NCBI GenBank assembly: GCA_031538895.1
Contig: JAVKLU010000067.1
Coordinates: 1 to 17,605 of the forward strand
Source: JAVKLU01 sp031538895
GTDB taxonomy: Bacteria; Pseudomonadota; Gammaproteobacteria; Burkholderiales; Burkholderiaceae
Reading direction: 5' to 3'
Length of the DNA stretch: 17,605 nucleotides
The notes beneath the pieces are model-generated. The model made no database searches and was not told the origin of the DNA. It saw nothing but the letters and a program-made list of their open reading frames with translations. Within the stretch, counting starts at the first letter, position 1, and each line of letters starts with the position of its first letter. Both the position numbers and the translations under genes were made by a program. Positions 1 to 6,616 of this stretch are shown in pieces.

Positions 1-468
1 AAAGTGATCTAGTTGATCGTGACCCCACTGCTGATCAACCCCCAAGCGATGTTTGACAGTGATGGGGACAGAAACCGCGTCACGCATGGCGCGAACGCAA
101 TCGGCTACTAGCTCGGGCATCATCATTAAACATGCACCAAAATTTCCCGATTGCACGCGTGGTGAAGGACAGCCGCAATTTAAATTGATTTCATCATAAC
201 CATAATTGACGGCGATTTGCGCGGCATTGGCCAGTTGTTGCGGATCGCTACCACCTAATTGCAAGGCGCATTTTGAGGGTTGTTCATGCAAGGAGTGAGT
301 CAAGTGGCGCGCGGCGTCGCCCAAGACAATCGCGTTGGCATGGATCATTTCAGAATACAAACGCGTATGGCGCGAGAGTTGACGATGTAAGTGGCGACAA
401 TGGGGTGTCGTCCAATCCAACATCGGCGCGATCGACAGTCGCCAGAGTGAAACAGTACTGGGTTTCAA
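1..468 (-). CDS. dusA: tRNA-dihydrouridine(20/20a) synthase DusA, N-terminal part
   Basis: This is the first 156 codons of a DusA-type FMN enzyme that reduces uridine in the tRNA D-loop to dihydrouridine; the rest lies beyond the left edge. The motif APMLDWT (residues 14-20) opens the TIM barrel. INLNCGCPS (94-102) carries the expected catalytic Cys100, FGACLM (110-115) follows, and VKHRLG (138-143) supplies the conserved Lys/His of the active site. There is no ATG before the M of APM, and a start there would cut the first beta strand. I therefore place the start at TTG 468, seven codons after the nearest in-frame stop. That TTG shares TTGA with the stop codon of the upstream BON gene, which suggests translational coupling. 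No Shine-Dalgarno sequence is visible. The family call is firm; the start is inferred. Confidence 0.9.
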   Translation of the reverse strand, partial: MKPSTVSLWRLSIAPMLDWTTPHCRHLHRQLSRHTRLYSEMIHANAIVLGDAARHLTHSLHEQPSKCALQLGGSDPQQLANAAQIAVNYGYDEINLNCGCPSPRVQSGNFGACLMMMPELVADCVRAMRDAVSVPITVKHRLGVDQQWGHDQLDHF

Positions 469-1019
469 GAGTTGATGTATTCGAAGGCTTTGATAATTTT
501 GTTAACACCTCTGAGTTCACTCAATGCGGTCACGATTTGATCAGCTTGCACAGGTGTCAGCACACCCATCAAATACAGCTTGGCGTCAACGACGATAAAA
601 TTTACTGCGTAATTGCGTAAGACTGCATTGGCTAGAACTCGTTGCACGGAGAGGTATAAAAGATTATCTGCAATTCGACGCTGCACTTCGATCGGTGTTG
701 TCAGTTCAATGTTCGATTCGATAGAAAAATTGTTGGTCAAATGAGGCGTCGATTCTTGTAATTTTTTTTGCAACAATTCGAGGATGGTATTTTTCATTGC
801 GGCATCGCGTGTTTGCCCGACTAACAAAATCCGCTGGTTATTCACTTGGGCCAAAATATAACTGTTACGACTTAACTCCAGCGGTAAATGCGCCAAAATA
901 TTGCGTGCGCGGAAGCTTAATTCTTGATCGGCGCGCGTGCACGGATCGTCATCAATTAATTGCGCGTGAAGCGGCAGAGTCAATGTAAAGATCAACAGAA
1001 GTAAAGTTTTTTTTATCAT
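465..1019 (-). CDS. Secreted double-BON-domain protein, DolP/YraP-like
   Basis: The 184-residue product begins with a signal peptide (K3-K4, a hydrophobic stretch 5-15, likely signal peptidase I site LHA-Q after residue 19). Two BON domains follow, roughly 34-100 (with ILLVGQT at 64-70) and 111-182 (with LYLMGVLT at 148-155 and the ending GVNKIIKAFEYI). The second half closely resembles E. coli DolP (YraP), which helps maintain outer-membrane integrity at anionic phospholipids. DolP is a lipoprotein, but here the first Cys is residue 27 and there is no lipobox, so the protein is probably soluble in the periplasm. It lies just downstream of a SIS-domain gene, as dolP follows diaA in E. coli. 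The start is ATG 1019 with no clear ribosome binding site. The BON assignment is strong; the precise role is inferred. Confidence 0.85.
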   Translation of the reverse strand: MIKKTLLLLIFTLTLPLHAQLIDDDPCTRADQELSFRARNILAHLPLELSRNSYILAQVNNQRILLVGQTRDAAMKNTILELLQKKLQESTPHLTNNFSIESNIELTTPIEVQRRIADNLLYLSVQRVLANAVLRNYAVNFIVVDAKLYLMGVLTPVQADQIVTALSELRGVNKIIKAFEYINS

Positions 1020-1079
1020 CGATAAAATTAGGTAGTTATGTTGAGAAAATGGAGTAGCGGTTACGGTTCAGATTGAATT

Positions 1080-1107
1080 CTTATATGATTGAAATTGAAT
1101 TCTTCAA
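1080..1107 (-). promoter_or_regulatory. Predicted sigma70 promoter of the BON gene
   Basis: Read on the minus strand, TTGAAG (1107-1102) is followed after 16 nt by TATAAG (1085-1080), five of six matches to the -10 consensus and four of six to the -35. Transcription would begin near 1073, about 54 nt before the ATG. The 11-base sequence AAGAATTCAAT occurs twice here (1104-1094 and 1082-1072), one copy next to the -35 and one overlapping the -10 and start site, so an operator is possible. The prediction is by eye only. Confidence 0.4.
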
Positions 1108-1112
1108 TGCGT

Positions 1113-1700
1113 TTACTCATTGCCCAATAACAACATGTCCAAACCGTCGCACAGACAATGGATGACGGTGATGTGGACTTCTTGAATCCGGGCAGTTTTA
1201 GGATGCGGAACCGATATGTGAATATCGTTTTCACCTAAGACCTGATTGAATTTTCCGCCGTCACGGCCGCTTAAACCAATCACGGTTACGCCGCGTTCTT
1301 GTGCCGCTTTAATCGCACGTAAAACATTTTCTGAATTACCAGAAGTCGAAATTGCTAACAAAGTATCGCCCGTTTGTGCGAGCGCCTCGATTTGTCGCGC
1401 GAACACATAGTCATAACCGTAATCGTTGCCAACCGCAGTTAAAATCGAGGTGTCAGTACTAAGCGCAATAGCCGGTAATCCAATCCGTTCCGCTTCAAAA
1501 CGTCCGACCAATTCGGCGACAAAATGTTGGCTGTCTGCAGCCGAACCACCATTACCGCAAGCGAATACACGTTGTCCGTTAGAAATTGTGGCAAATAACA
1601 TTTGCACCGCATCGGCGATGCTTTGGCACATAGGACTTTGCGCCAATTGTTGTTTGAGTTGAGCGCTTTGCAAAAAATGAGCAGCGATTCGGTTGTGCAT
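1113..1700 (-). CDS. gmhA: SIS-domain phosphoheptose isomerase (GmhA/DiaA family)
   Basis: This is a 195-residue single SIS-domain protein. GmhA converts sedoheptulose 7-phosphate to D-glycero-D-manno-heptose 7-phosphate for the LPS core. The paralogue DiaA (196 residues in E. coli) binds DnaA and has no known isomerase activity. Visible motifs are CGNGGSAADSQHF (48-60), AISTSGNSENV (116-126) and RIQEVHITVIH (171-181). The GmhA zinc ligands appear kept: H59, E63, Q173 and H181. That favours a real isomerase, although length and the downstream BON gene match the E. coli diaA-dolP order. AAGGAG (1711-1706) lies 5 nt before ATG 1700 and fixes the start. The reductase gene ends 59 nt upstream in the same direction. 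The family is certain; the GmhA-versus-DiaA choice is open. Confidence 0.88.
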   Translation of the reverse strand: MHNRIAAHFLQSAQLKQQLAQSPMCQSIADAVQMLFATISNGQRVFACGNGGSAADSQHFVAELVGRFEAERIGLPAIALSTDTSILTAVGNDYGYDYVFARQIEALAQTGDTLLAISTSGNSENVLRAIKAAQERGVTVIGLSGRDGGKFNQVLGENDIHISVPHPKTARIQEVHITVIHCLCDGLDMLLLGNE

Positions 1701-1759
1701 AAAAACTCCTTAAAAATGTAGCATTAAATGTGAACAAATCGCGTGATCCGATCGCGCGA

Positions 1760-2833
1760 TTAGATCGCAGGTGTGACGACTTTGCATGGCGCGGCTTCAA
1801 AAGAGTCGGCAAAAAAATTATCCGGCGATAACATTCGTTGTCCGCTAAAGTCAGAGCGCGCTACTTTAACCATGATGGGTGCACCACAGGCATAGACTTC
1901 GTATTCACTTAAATCGGCGAAATCTTCCATGACGGCTTGATGAACCAAACCAGTACGGCCTTGCCAGTGATCTTCCGCTTGTGGATCCGAAATCACCGGA
2001 ACAAATGTAAAATCGGATATCGCATCGCACCAAGCTTGACATTGCGCCAGATCATATAACTCTTGGGGGCGACGCCCACCCCAGTACAAATGCATCGGAC
2101 GTTTTAACGCTAAGTGGCGCGCGTGTTCGATCAAACTGCGAATCGGTGCAAAGCCCGTTCCTGATGCCAACAAAATCATAGGTTTATCGCTATCTTCACG
2201 CAAAAAAAAGCTGCCTAAGGGGCCTTCAAAACGCAAAATATCGCGCTCTTGCAAAGGGCGTAAATTGTTTTGTAGCGCGGCTTCGCCCTCGTATAAATCG
2301 GGAAACAGCAAGCGCGAGAACAATCCTTTTGGGTTGTGACGGATGTGCAACACCAGCGTATTCGCTTCGTGCGGCGCATTGGCTAAAGAAAAACTGCGTC
2401 GCTGCCCATCTTGCACAATCAGATCAATGTATTGTCCGGCTTTAAATAAGAATTGTTCAGTCGCGGGAAGTTGCAAATGCACTATCGCGATAGTCGTCTC
2501 GGGGCGTTCAATCGCTTTAATTCGCACCGGTAATTTACGCACTGGAAAATCATCCAGTCCGCGGACTTCGCGGACGAGTAAGGTCATATCAGAACGCGCT
2601 TGGGCGCAGCAGGGCAAAATCGCTTGCGTGTTGATTTCGTCTTTGGTCAGGGCGGTATTGTCCAGTTGCTCCCATTGACCGCTTTGCGTGTGTGCTTTGC
2701 ACGAACCGCAAGCACCGTCTTTGCAACCATAAGGTAATACGATTCCTGCGCGCAGCGCCGCATCCAACAAAGTTTCATCTGCGTTGGCGCGGAAGATTTT
2801 TTGTGAGGGTGTGAGAGTGATCTGAAAAGTCAT
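1760..2833 (-). CDS. [2Fe-2S] ferredoxin/FAD/NAD(P)H reductase, CDP-6-deoxy-glucoseen reductase-like
   Basis: The 357-residue protein has an N-terminal plant-type ferredoxin domain (about 1-90) with cluster cysteines C37, C42, C45 and C75 or C76. An FAD-binding FNR domain follows (about 98-210, with RRSFSLANAP at 145-154). Last comes a NAD(P)H domain (LLASGTGFAPIR at 221-232, YACGAPIM at 314-321). This architecture moves electrons from NAD(P)H through FAD and the 2Fe-2S centre to a partner oxygenase or dehydratase. Betaproteobacterial homologues are often called CDP-6-deoxy-delta-3,4-glucoseen reductase, but no partner dehydratase (AscC-like) or CDP-sugar gene is present, so the substrate is unknown. 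I chose ATG 2833 over TTG 2851 because the ferredoxin fold begins with MTFQITL; neither start has a ribosome binding site. The cofactor chain is well supported; the physiological role is not. Confidence 0.87.
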   Translation of the reverse strand: MTFQITLTPSQKIFRANADETLLDAALRAGIVLPYGCKDGACGSCKAHTQSGQWEQLDNTALTKDEINTQAILPCCAQARSDMTLLVREVRGLDDFPVRKLPVRIKAIERPETTIAIVHLQLPATEQFLFKAGQYIDLIVQDGQRRSFSLANAPHEANTLVLHIRHNPKGLFSRLLFPDLYEGEAALQNNLRPLQERDILRFEGPLGSFFLREDSDKPMILLASGTGFAPIRSLIEHARHLALKRPMHLYWGGRRPQELYDLAQCQAWCDAISDFTFVPVISDPQAEDHWQGRTGLVHQAVMEDFADLSEYEVYACGAPIMVKVARSDFSGQRMLSPDNFFADSFEAAPCKVVTPAI

Positions 2834-2942
2834 AACCAATAACCATTGCAAGTAAAAATTTTGTTTCGTTTGATGTAATTCAGTGAGAATTTTATGGGTG
2901 AGTTTTTTTCAGTTGTTGCAATCTGCGGCGTGGTTAATGTTC

Positions 2943-2971
2943 CGCGCTACTTACTAATGCTTCGCGCTACT
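2943..2971 (+). repeat. Direct repeat CGCGCTACT in the SDR leader
   Basis: CGCGCTACT occurs at 2943-2951 and 2963-2971, 20 nt apart (two helical turns), just upstream of ATG 2983 in the divergent intergenic region 2834-2982. A related TTCGCGCTA lies before argF at 5585-5593. No convincing promoter could be called in this intergenic region. The repeats could be regulator sites or chance. Confidence 0.45.
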
Positions 2972-2982
2972 ATTAACTTGCT

Positions 2983-3936
2983 ATGCCTATTTTTAAAAAC
3001 TGTATTCAATCCCATCTAACCAATAAACCACGTCACTGCGTCTTGATTGGTGGTGGTGACATTGCACGACGCTTGATTCCCTTATTGTTACCGCGCTATA
3101 CCGTGTGGATCGCCAGTCGTTTTGGTGCTGACAATCCGGCTCAAAAATGGCGTCAAATGGGTGTGCGCACGATCACGATAGACCTTGATCAGCCCCACAC
3201 ATTGGCGCGCTTGCGTGGCTTGGCACCGTTTTTCATCGTACTTGCGCCGCCCAAACCAATCGAAGCAATCACTCATCACGACGACCAAAATCAGAACGCT
3301 GATTGTATCGGTCTGCGTGCGCGCAAAACGATCTCGCATACTGGCTTGGAAACTCGTATGCGAGCTTTGGTAGCTTATTTGCCTAAAGGCGGGCGTGGCG
3401 TTTATGTCAGTACAACTGGCGTGTATGGCGATAAAGACGGTGAATTTATTGATGAAACTGCGCGCTTGAATCCTCAAACTGCGCGGGCGCAAGCACGTGT
3501 CGCGGCAGAAAACGTAATGCGAATGTGGGCGCGCCGTAGTCAGGCGACGATCGCGATTGTTCGGGTCCCGGGAATTTATGCACCTGATCGTCCGAAAAAA
3601 ATTCCGCGCCTGGTGTTAAACCCCGAACAAGACGTTTACACCAACCATATTCATGCCGATGATTTGGCGCGCATTTTGGTTTGTGCCCTGACTCGGGGAG
3701 CGCCCAATCGGGTTTATCACGCAGTTGACGATAGCCATATTACGCATGGACAATACGCCAATTATCTGGCGCATAAACACGGCGCATCACCGCCGCTGGT
3801 GGTGATGCGCGCTCAATTGCAACTTGAGTTGAGCCCTATGCAGTATTCTTTTTTACGAGAGTCGAGGCGTTTGGCGAACACGCGTATGAAGAATGAGTTA
3901 GGGGTGCGTCTGAACTGGCCCACTGTGATCGACTAG
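2983..3936 (+). CDS. Atypical SDR (YeeZ-like) NAD(P)-binding protein
   Basis: This is a 317-residue Rossmann-fold protein of the NAD-dependent epimerase/dehydratase superfamily, closest by eye to the YeeZ-like atypical SDRs. It shows a nucleotide-binding VLIGGGDIARR (20-30), YVSTTGVYGDKDG (141-153), IVRVPGIYAPDR (192-203), DVYTNHIHADDLAR (217-230) and LSPMQYSFLRESRRL (283-297). The usual YxxxK catalytic pair is not seen; the matching helix reads RAQARVAAENV (168-178), so ordinary dehydrogenase chemistry is doubtful. Residues about 97-118 look like an extra polar loop compared with relatives. The start ATG 2983 lies 18 codons before the glycine motif and has no Shine-Dalgarno sequence. It is divergent from the reductase gene. 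The substrate and function are unknown. Confidence 0.8.
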   Translation: MPIFKNCIQSHLTNKPRHCVLIGGGDIARRLIPLLLPRYTVWIASRFGADNPAQKWRQMGVRTITIDLDQPHTLARLRGLAPFFIVLAPPKPIEAITHHDDQNQNADCIGLRARKTISHTGLETRMRALVAYLPKGGRGVYVSTTGVYGDKDGEFIDETARLNPQTARAQARVAAENVMRMWARRSQATIAIVRVPGIYAPDRPKKIPRLVLNPEQDVYTNHIHADDLARILVCALTRGAPNRVYHAVDDSHITHGQYANYLAHKHGASPPLVVMRAQLQLELSPMQYSFLRESRRLANTRMKNELGVRLNWPTVID

Positions 3937-3975
3937 GGGTGCTCTGAAGCTTTTCAATGTTTGGAAATAACACTA

Positions 3976-4023
3976 TTTTGTCGTGCGCCAACCCATTATT
4001 TATTGAGTTGGCGCATGACAAAA
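3976..4023. repeat. Long inverted repeat downstream of the SDR gene
   Basis: TTTTGTCGTGCGCCAAC (3976-3992) pairs with GTTGGCGCATGACAAAA (4007-4023), 17 positions with one non-Watson-Crick pair (G-U in RNA) around a 14-nt loop. It begins 40 nt after the SDR stop codon. The A/T ends are part of the stem and no U-tract follows on either strand, so it is not a classic intrinsic terminator. It may still protect or process the 3' end of the transcript, or bind a protein. Confidence 0.6.
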
Positions 4024-4066
4024 ACCACCTTGGGGCGTTTATTGGGAGCATTCTGGGATTTATTTT

Positions 4067-4096
4067 TTGACGTCAAAAAAGGGGTTTAGGTATACT
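4067..4096 (+). promoter_or_regulatory. Near-consensus sigma70 promoter for the YdcH-like gene
   Basis: TTGACG (4067-4072) is five of six to the -35 consensus. After an 18-nt spacer comes TATACT (4091-4096), five of six to the -10 consensus. Transcription would begin near 4103, giving a leader of about 90 nt before ATG 4194. It is the best promoter match I found in the window. Confidence 0.65.
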
Positions 4097-4193
4097 CGCC
4101 TCCGTACTTAAGTGTTTTTGAAATGACAAAAAGCATCGGACAAAAATAGGTGCAAAAGATATTTAATATGGAGTTTCTTTTTAGGAGCATGCG

Positions 4194-4412
4194 ATGTTTC
4201 CAGAATACCGTGATTTGATTTCAAAGCTCAAAACTGAAGACGGACATTTTTCTCGTCTGTTTAATCAACACAATGAACTGGATCAAAAAATTAAAAATTT
4301 TGAGTCGGGCCAGAGTCACGCGTCGCACGATGAAATTGAGCGATTAAAAAAAGAAAAACTGTATTTGAAAGATCAGCTGTATCACGTTTTGCGTGATAAA
4401 AGTAGTCAGTAA
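4194..4412 (+). CDS. YdcH/DUF465-family small coiled-coil protein
   Basis: The 72-residue, highly charged, all-helical product matches the YdcH/DUF465 pattern: MFPEYRDLISKLK at the N-terminus, a central FSRLFNQHNELDQKI (19-33) and a C-terminal IERLKKEKLYLKDQLYHVL (48-66). This would fold as a helical hairpin or coiled coil. There is no signal peptide or membrane segment. Members are widespread in proteobacteria and have no firmly established role. AGGAG (4183-4187) precedes ATG 4194 by 6 nt, and a strong promoter lies at 4067-4096, so the gene is probably well expressed. accA follows 147 nt downstream. The family call is confident; function is unknown. Confidence 0.85.
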   Translation: MFPEYRDLISKLKTEDGHFSRLFNQHNELDQKIKNFESGQSHASHDEIERLKKEKLYLKDQLYHVLRDKSSQ

Positions 4413-4451
4413 AACCGCGACAAATCACCCCCAATAAAACATCATCGTGAC

Positions 4452-4477
4452 ACCGCATCAGCGCAATCTGACGCGGT
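4452..4477 (+). terminator. Weak possible terminator hairpin after the YdcH-like gene
   Basis: ACCGCATCAG (4452-4461) pairs with CTGACGCGGT (4468-4477) around a 6-nt loop, with one A-C mismatch. It is followed by T/G-rich sequence rather than a clean U-run. It could weaken read-through from the YdcH-like gene into accA, but termination is uncertain. Confidence 0.3.
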
Positions 4478-4559
4478 TATGGGTTGGTTTAAGCTGCATT
4501 TTTGAGAGCAAACTGGAACGATACAAGCAATAAGAACCAGCGAATAACGAGGAGTGTTT

Positions 4560-5537
4560 ATGGATAAGACAATTTTTTTAGATTTTGAAAAACCAATTGC
4601 CGACCTAGAAGAAAGGATCGATCAATTACGTTTTGTGCAAGAAGATTCTGCGGTTGATATTTCGCGCGAGTTGGCACAATTGTCAAAAAAAAGCGAACAA
4701 CTCACCCGAGATATTTATAACGCTTTGACGCCTTGGCAAATTTCACAAATTTCACGCCACGCGCAACGTCCTTACACTTTGGACTACGCCAATAGTATTT
4801 TTACTGAATTTACCGAGCTTCATGGAGATCGGAATTTTGCCGACGATCCTGCAATCGTGTGTGGCATCGCGCGTTTTAATGACAAGCCTTGTGTATTGAT
4901 TGGTCATCAAAAAGGACGGGGCACTAAAGAGCGCACCTATCGCAATTTTGGTATGCCAAAACCTGAGGGTTATCGCAAAGCTTTGCGCGTGATGAAAATG
5001 GCAGAAAAATTTCGCATGCCGATATTTACTTTTATTGATACGCCTGGCGCCTATCCAGGTGTTGAAGCGGAAGAACGCGGTCAATCCGAAGCGATTGGCC
5101 GTAATATTTTTGAGATGATCAAGCTGCGCACGCCCGTGATTGCGACCGTGATTGGTGAAGGTGGGTCAGGCGGCGCTTTGGCTATTGCAGTGGCTGATCG
5201 TGTATTGATGTTGCAATACTCAACCTATTCAGTGATTTCACCTGAAGGCTGTGCGGCGATTTTGTGGAAAACTGCTGAACGCGCCAGCGATGCGGCGGAA
5301 GCTTTGGGGCTGACTGCCTTGCGTTTGAAATCTTTAAAACTGATTGATCAAATCATCAATGAACCTTTAGGCGGCGCACATCGTGATTACGCAGCGATTC
5401 AAACTAATGTGAAGCGAGCCTTGATGGACAGCTATCGTCAATTGCAAGATTTGTCATTAGATGATTTGGTCGAAGCGCGTTATCAACGGCATATGGCCTT
5501 TGGAATGTTCAAAGAAGTGGCGACTGAAGCAGAATAA
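4560..5537 (+). CDS. accA: Acetyl-CoA carboxylase carboxyltransferase, alpha subunit
   Basis: AccA pairs with AccD to transfer the carboxyl group from carboxybiotin-BCCP to acetyl-CoA, giving malonyl-CoA, the first committed step of fatty-acid synthesis in the cytoplasm. At 325 residues it matches the usual length (319 in E. coli). An N-terminal helical region (about 1-60) precedes the crotonase-like domain. Key motifs are LHGDR (87-91), HQKGR (116-120), DTPGAYPGVEAEERGQSEAI (160-179), GEGGSGGALA (199-208) and SPEGCAAILW (227-236). ATG 4560 is preferred to GTG 4554 because AGGAG (4550-4554) then sits 5 nt upstream. The zinc-finger partner accD is not in the window, as is usual. In many betaproteobacteria tilS follows accA; here argF does. 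Confidence 0.97.
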   Translation: MDKTIFLDFEKPIADLEERIDQLRFVQEDSAVDISRELAQLSKKSEQLTRDIYNALTPWQISQISRHAQRPYTLDYANSIFTEFTELHGDRNFADDPAIVCGIARFNDKPCVLIGHQKGRGTKERTYRNFGMPKPEGYRKALRVMKMAEKFRMPIFTFIDTPGAYPGVEAEERGQSEAIGRNIFEMIKLRTPVIATVIGEGGSGGALAIAVADRVLMLQYSTYSVISPEGCAAILWKTAERASDAAEALGLTALRLKSLKLIDQIINEPLGGAHRDYAAIQTNVKRALMDSYRQLQDLSLDDLVEARYQRHMAFGMFKEVATEAE

Positions 5538-5549
5538 TTTCGCTCTATA

Positions 5550-5577
5550 TTGATTCTGCCGTACTGACTTTTATTCT
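5550..5577 (+). promoter_or_regulatory. Weak candidate promoter for argF
   Basis: TTGATT (5550-5555) and TATTCT (5572-5577), spaced by 16 nt, would start transcription near 5584, giving a leader of less than 20 nt before ATG 5602. The match is moderate. argF could instead be transcribed from accA, which ends 64 nt upstream. Confidence 0.28.
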
Positions 5578-5601
5578 GACGCACTTCGCGCTATTCACTT
5601 T

Positions 5602-6531
5602 ATGACTGTTCAACACTATTTGCAGTTTGCTGATTTTGACGCTGACTTGTACGCCTATTTATTTAAGCGCACTGCTTTTTTAAAGCGCCAATTTAAAAGT
5701 TATATCCCGCATCATCCTTTGCAAGATCGCACTTTGGTAATGGTATTTGAAAAAAATTCGACACGCACACGTTTGTCGTTTGAAGCAGGGATGTATCAAT
5801 TAGGTGGTCACGCGATATTTATGAATACCCGCGATTCCCAATTGGGACGGGGTGAACCGATTGAAGACGCGGCCAAAGTGATTTCGCGCATGAGCGATTT
5901 GATTATGGTGCGCACTTTTGGGCAAGAAGTGATTGAAACTTTTGCCGCCAATTCCTATGTGCCAGTGATTAATGGTTTGACCAACGAGCATCATCCTTGC
6001 CAAGTTTTCGCGGACATTTTTACTTATGTTGAGGCCAGAGGCCCGATTCAAGGCAAAACCGTGACCTGGATTGGTGACGCTAACAATATGATGTATTCGT
6101 GGATACAAGCGGCGGAAGTCTTAGATTTTCATTTGCACATTGCGACCCCGGCCACTTATGCGCTTGATCGGACGCGTTTGTCGCCCAAAGCCAGTCAGTT
6201 TGTCAGCACGACACATGATCCCAAAGAAGCTTGTCGAGGTGCACATTTGGTCACCACCGATGTGTGGACCAGCATGGGTTATGAATCAGAAAATGCAGCG
6301 CGTTTGACGGCGTTTGAAACCTTTATTGTTGATGATGAAAAAATGGCTAGCGCTCATCCCGATGCGGTATTTATGCACTGCTTACCCGCGCATCGGGGCG
6401 AAGAAGTCTCTGCCAGCGTGATTGATGGCGCACAGTCTTTAGTGTGGGCCGAAGCAGAAAATCGCTTGCACGTACAAAAAGCGCTAATGGAATATTTACT
6501 CATCGGGCGTATCGTTAATCTGGGTGATTAA
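5602..6531 (+). CDS. argF: Ornithine carbamoyltransferase
   Basis: This enzyme joins carbamoyl phosphate and ornithine to make citrulline in arginine biosynthesis. All signature motifs are present: STRTR (53-57, carbamoyl-phosphate loop), HPCQ (131-134), DVWTSMG (220-226, ornithine SMG loop) and HCLPAHRGEEV (259-269, with the catalytic Cys260). The length of 309 residues is normal for the short anabolic type. The start ATG 5602 has no Shine-Dalgarno sequence; the leader carries TTCGCGCTA (5585-5593), also found before the SDR gene. Neighbouring arg genes (argD, argG, carAB) are absent, so this copy stands alone. Anabolic ArgF is favoured over catabolic ArcB because no arcA or arcC is nearby. 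Confidence 0.95.
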   Translation: MTVQHYLQFADFDADLYAYLFKRTAFLKRQFKSYIPHHPLQDRTLVMVFEKNSTRTRLSFEAGMYQLGGHAIFMNTRDSQLGRGEPIEDAAKVISRMSDLIMVRTFGQEVIETFAANSYVPVINGLTNEHHPCQVFADIFTYVEARGPIQGKTVTWIGDANNMMYSWIQAAEVLDFHLHIATPATYALDRTRLSPKASQFVSTTHDPKEACRGAHLVTTDVWTSMGYESENAARLTAFETFIVDDEKMASAHPDAVFMHCLPAHRGEEVSASVIDGAQSLVWAEAENRLHVQKALMEYLLIGRIVNLGD

Positions 6532-6616
6532 ATTTTGCAACATGTAACAATCGCAGTACCCGCAGTACCCACAACACCTTAGCAAAAATCATACGAATAA
6601 TTAAGGAGAACCAAGG

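Noticed and set aside
273..620. Open frame of 115 codons on the plus strand
   Set aside because: It lies antisense to dusA and the BON gene, which have recognisable domains; its product has no recognisable motif and it has no ribosome binding site.
1737..1761. Inverted repeat AATCGCG/CGCGATT at the reductase 3' end as a terminator
   Set aside because: Only 7 bp, overlaps the stop codon, and has just a short TTT after it; GATCGCG-like words are frequent in this DNA.
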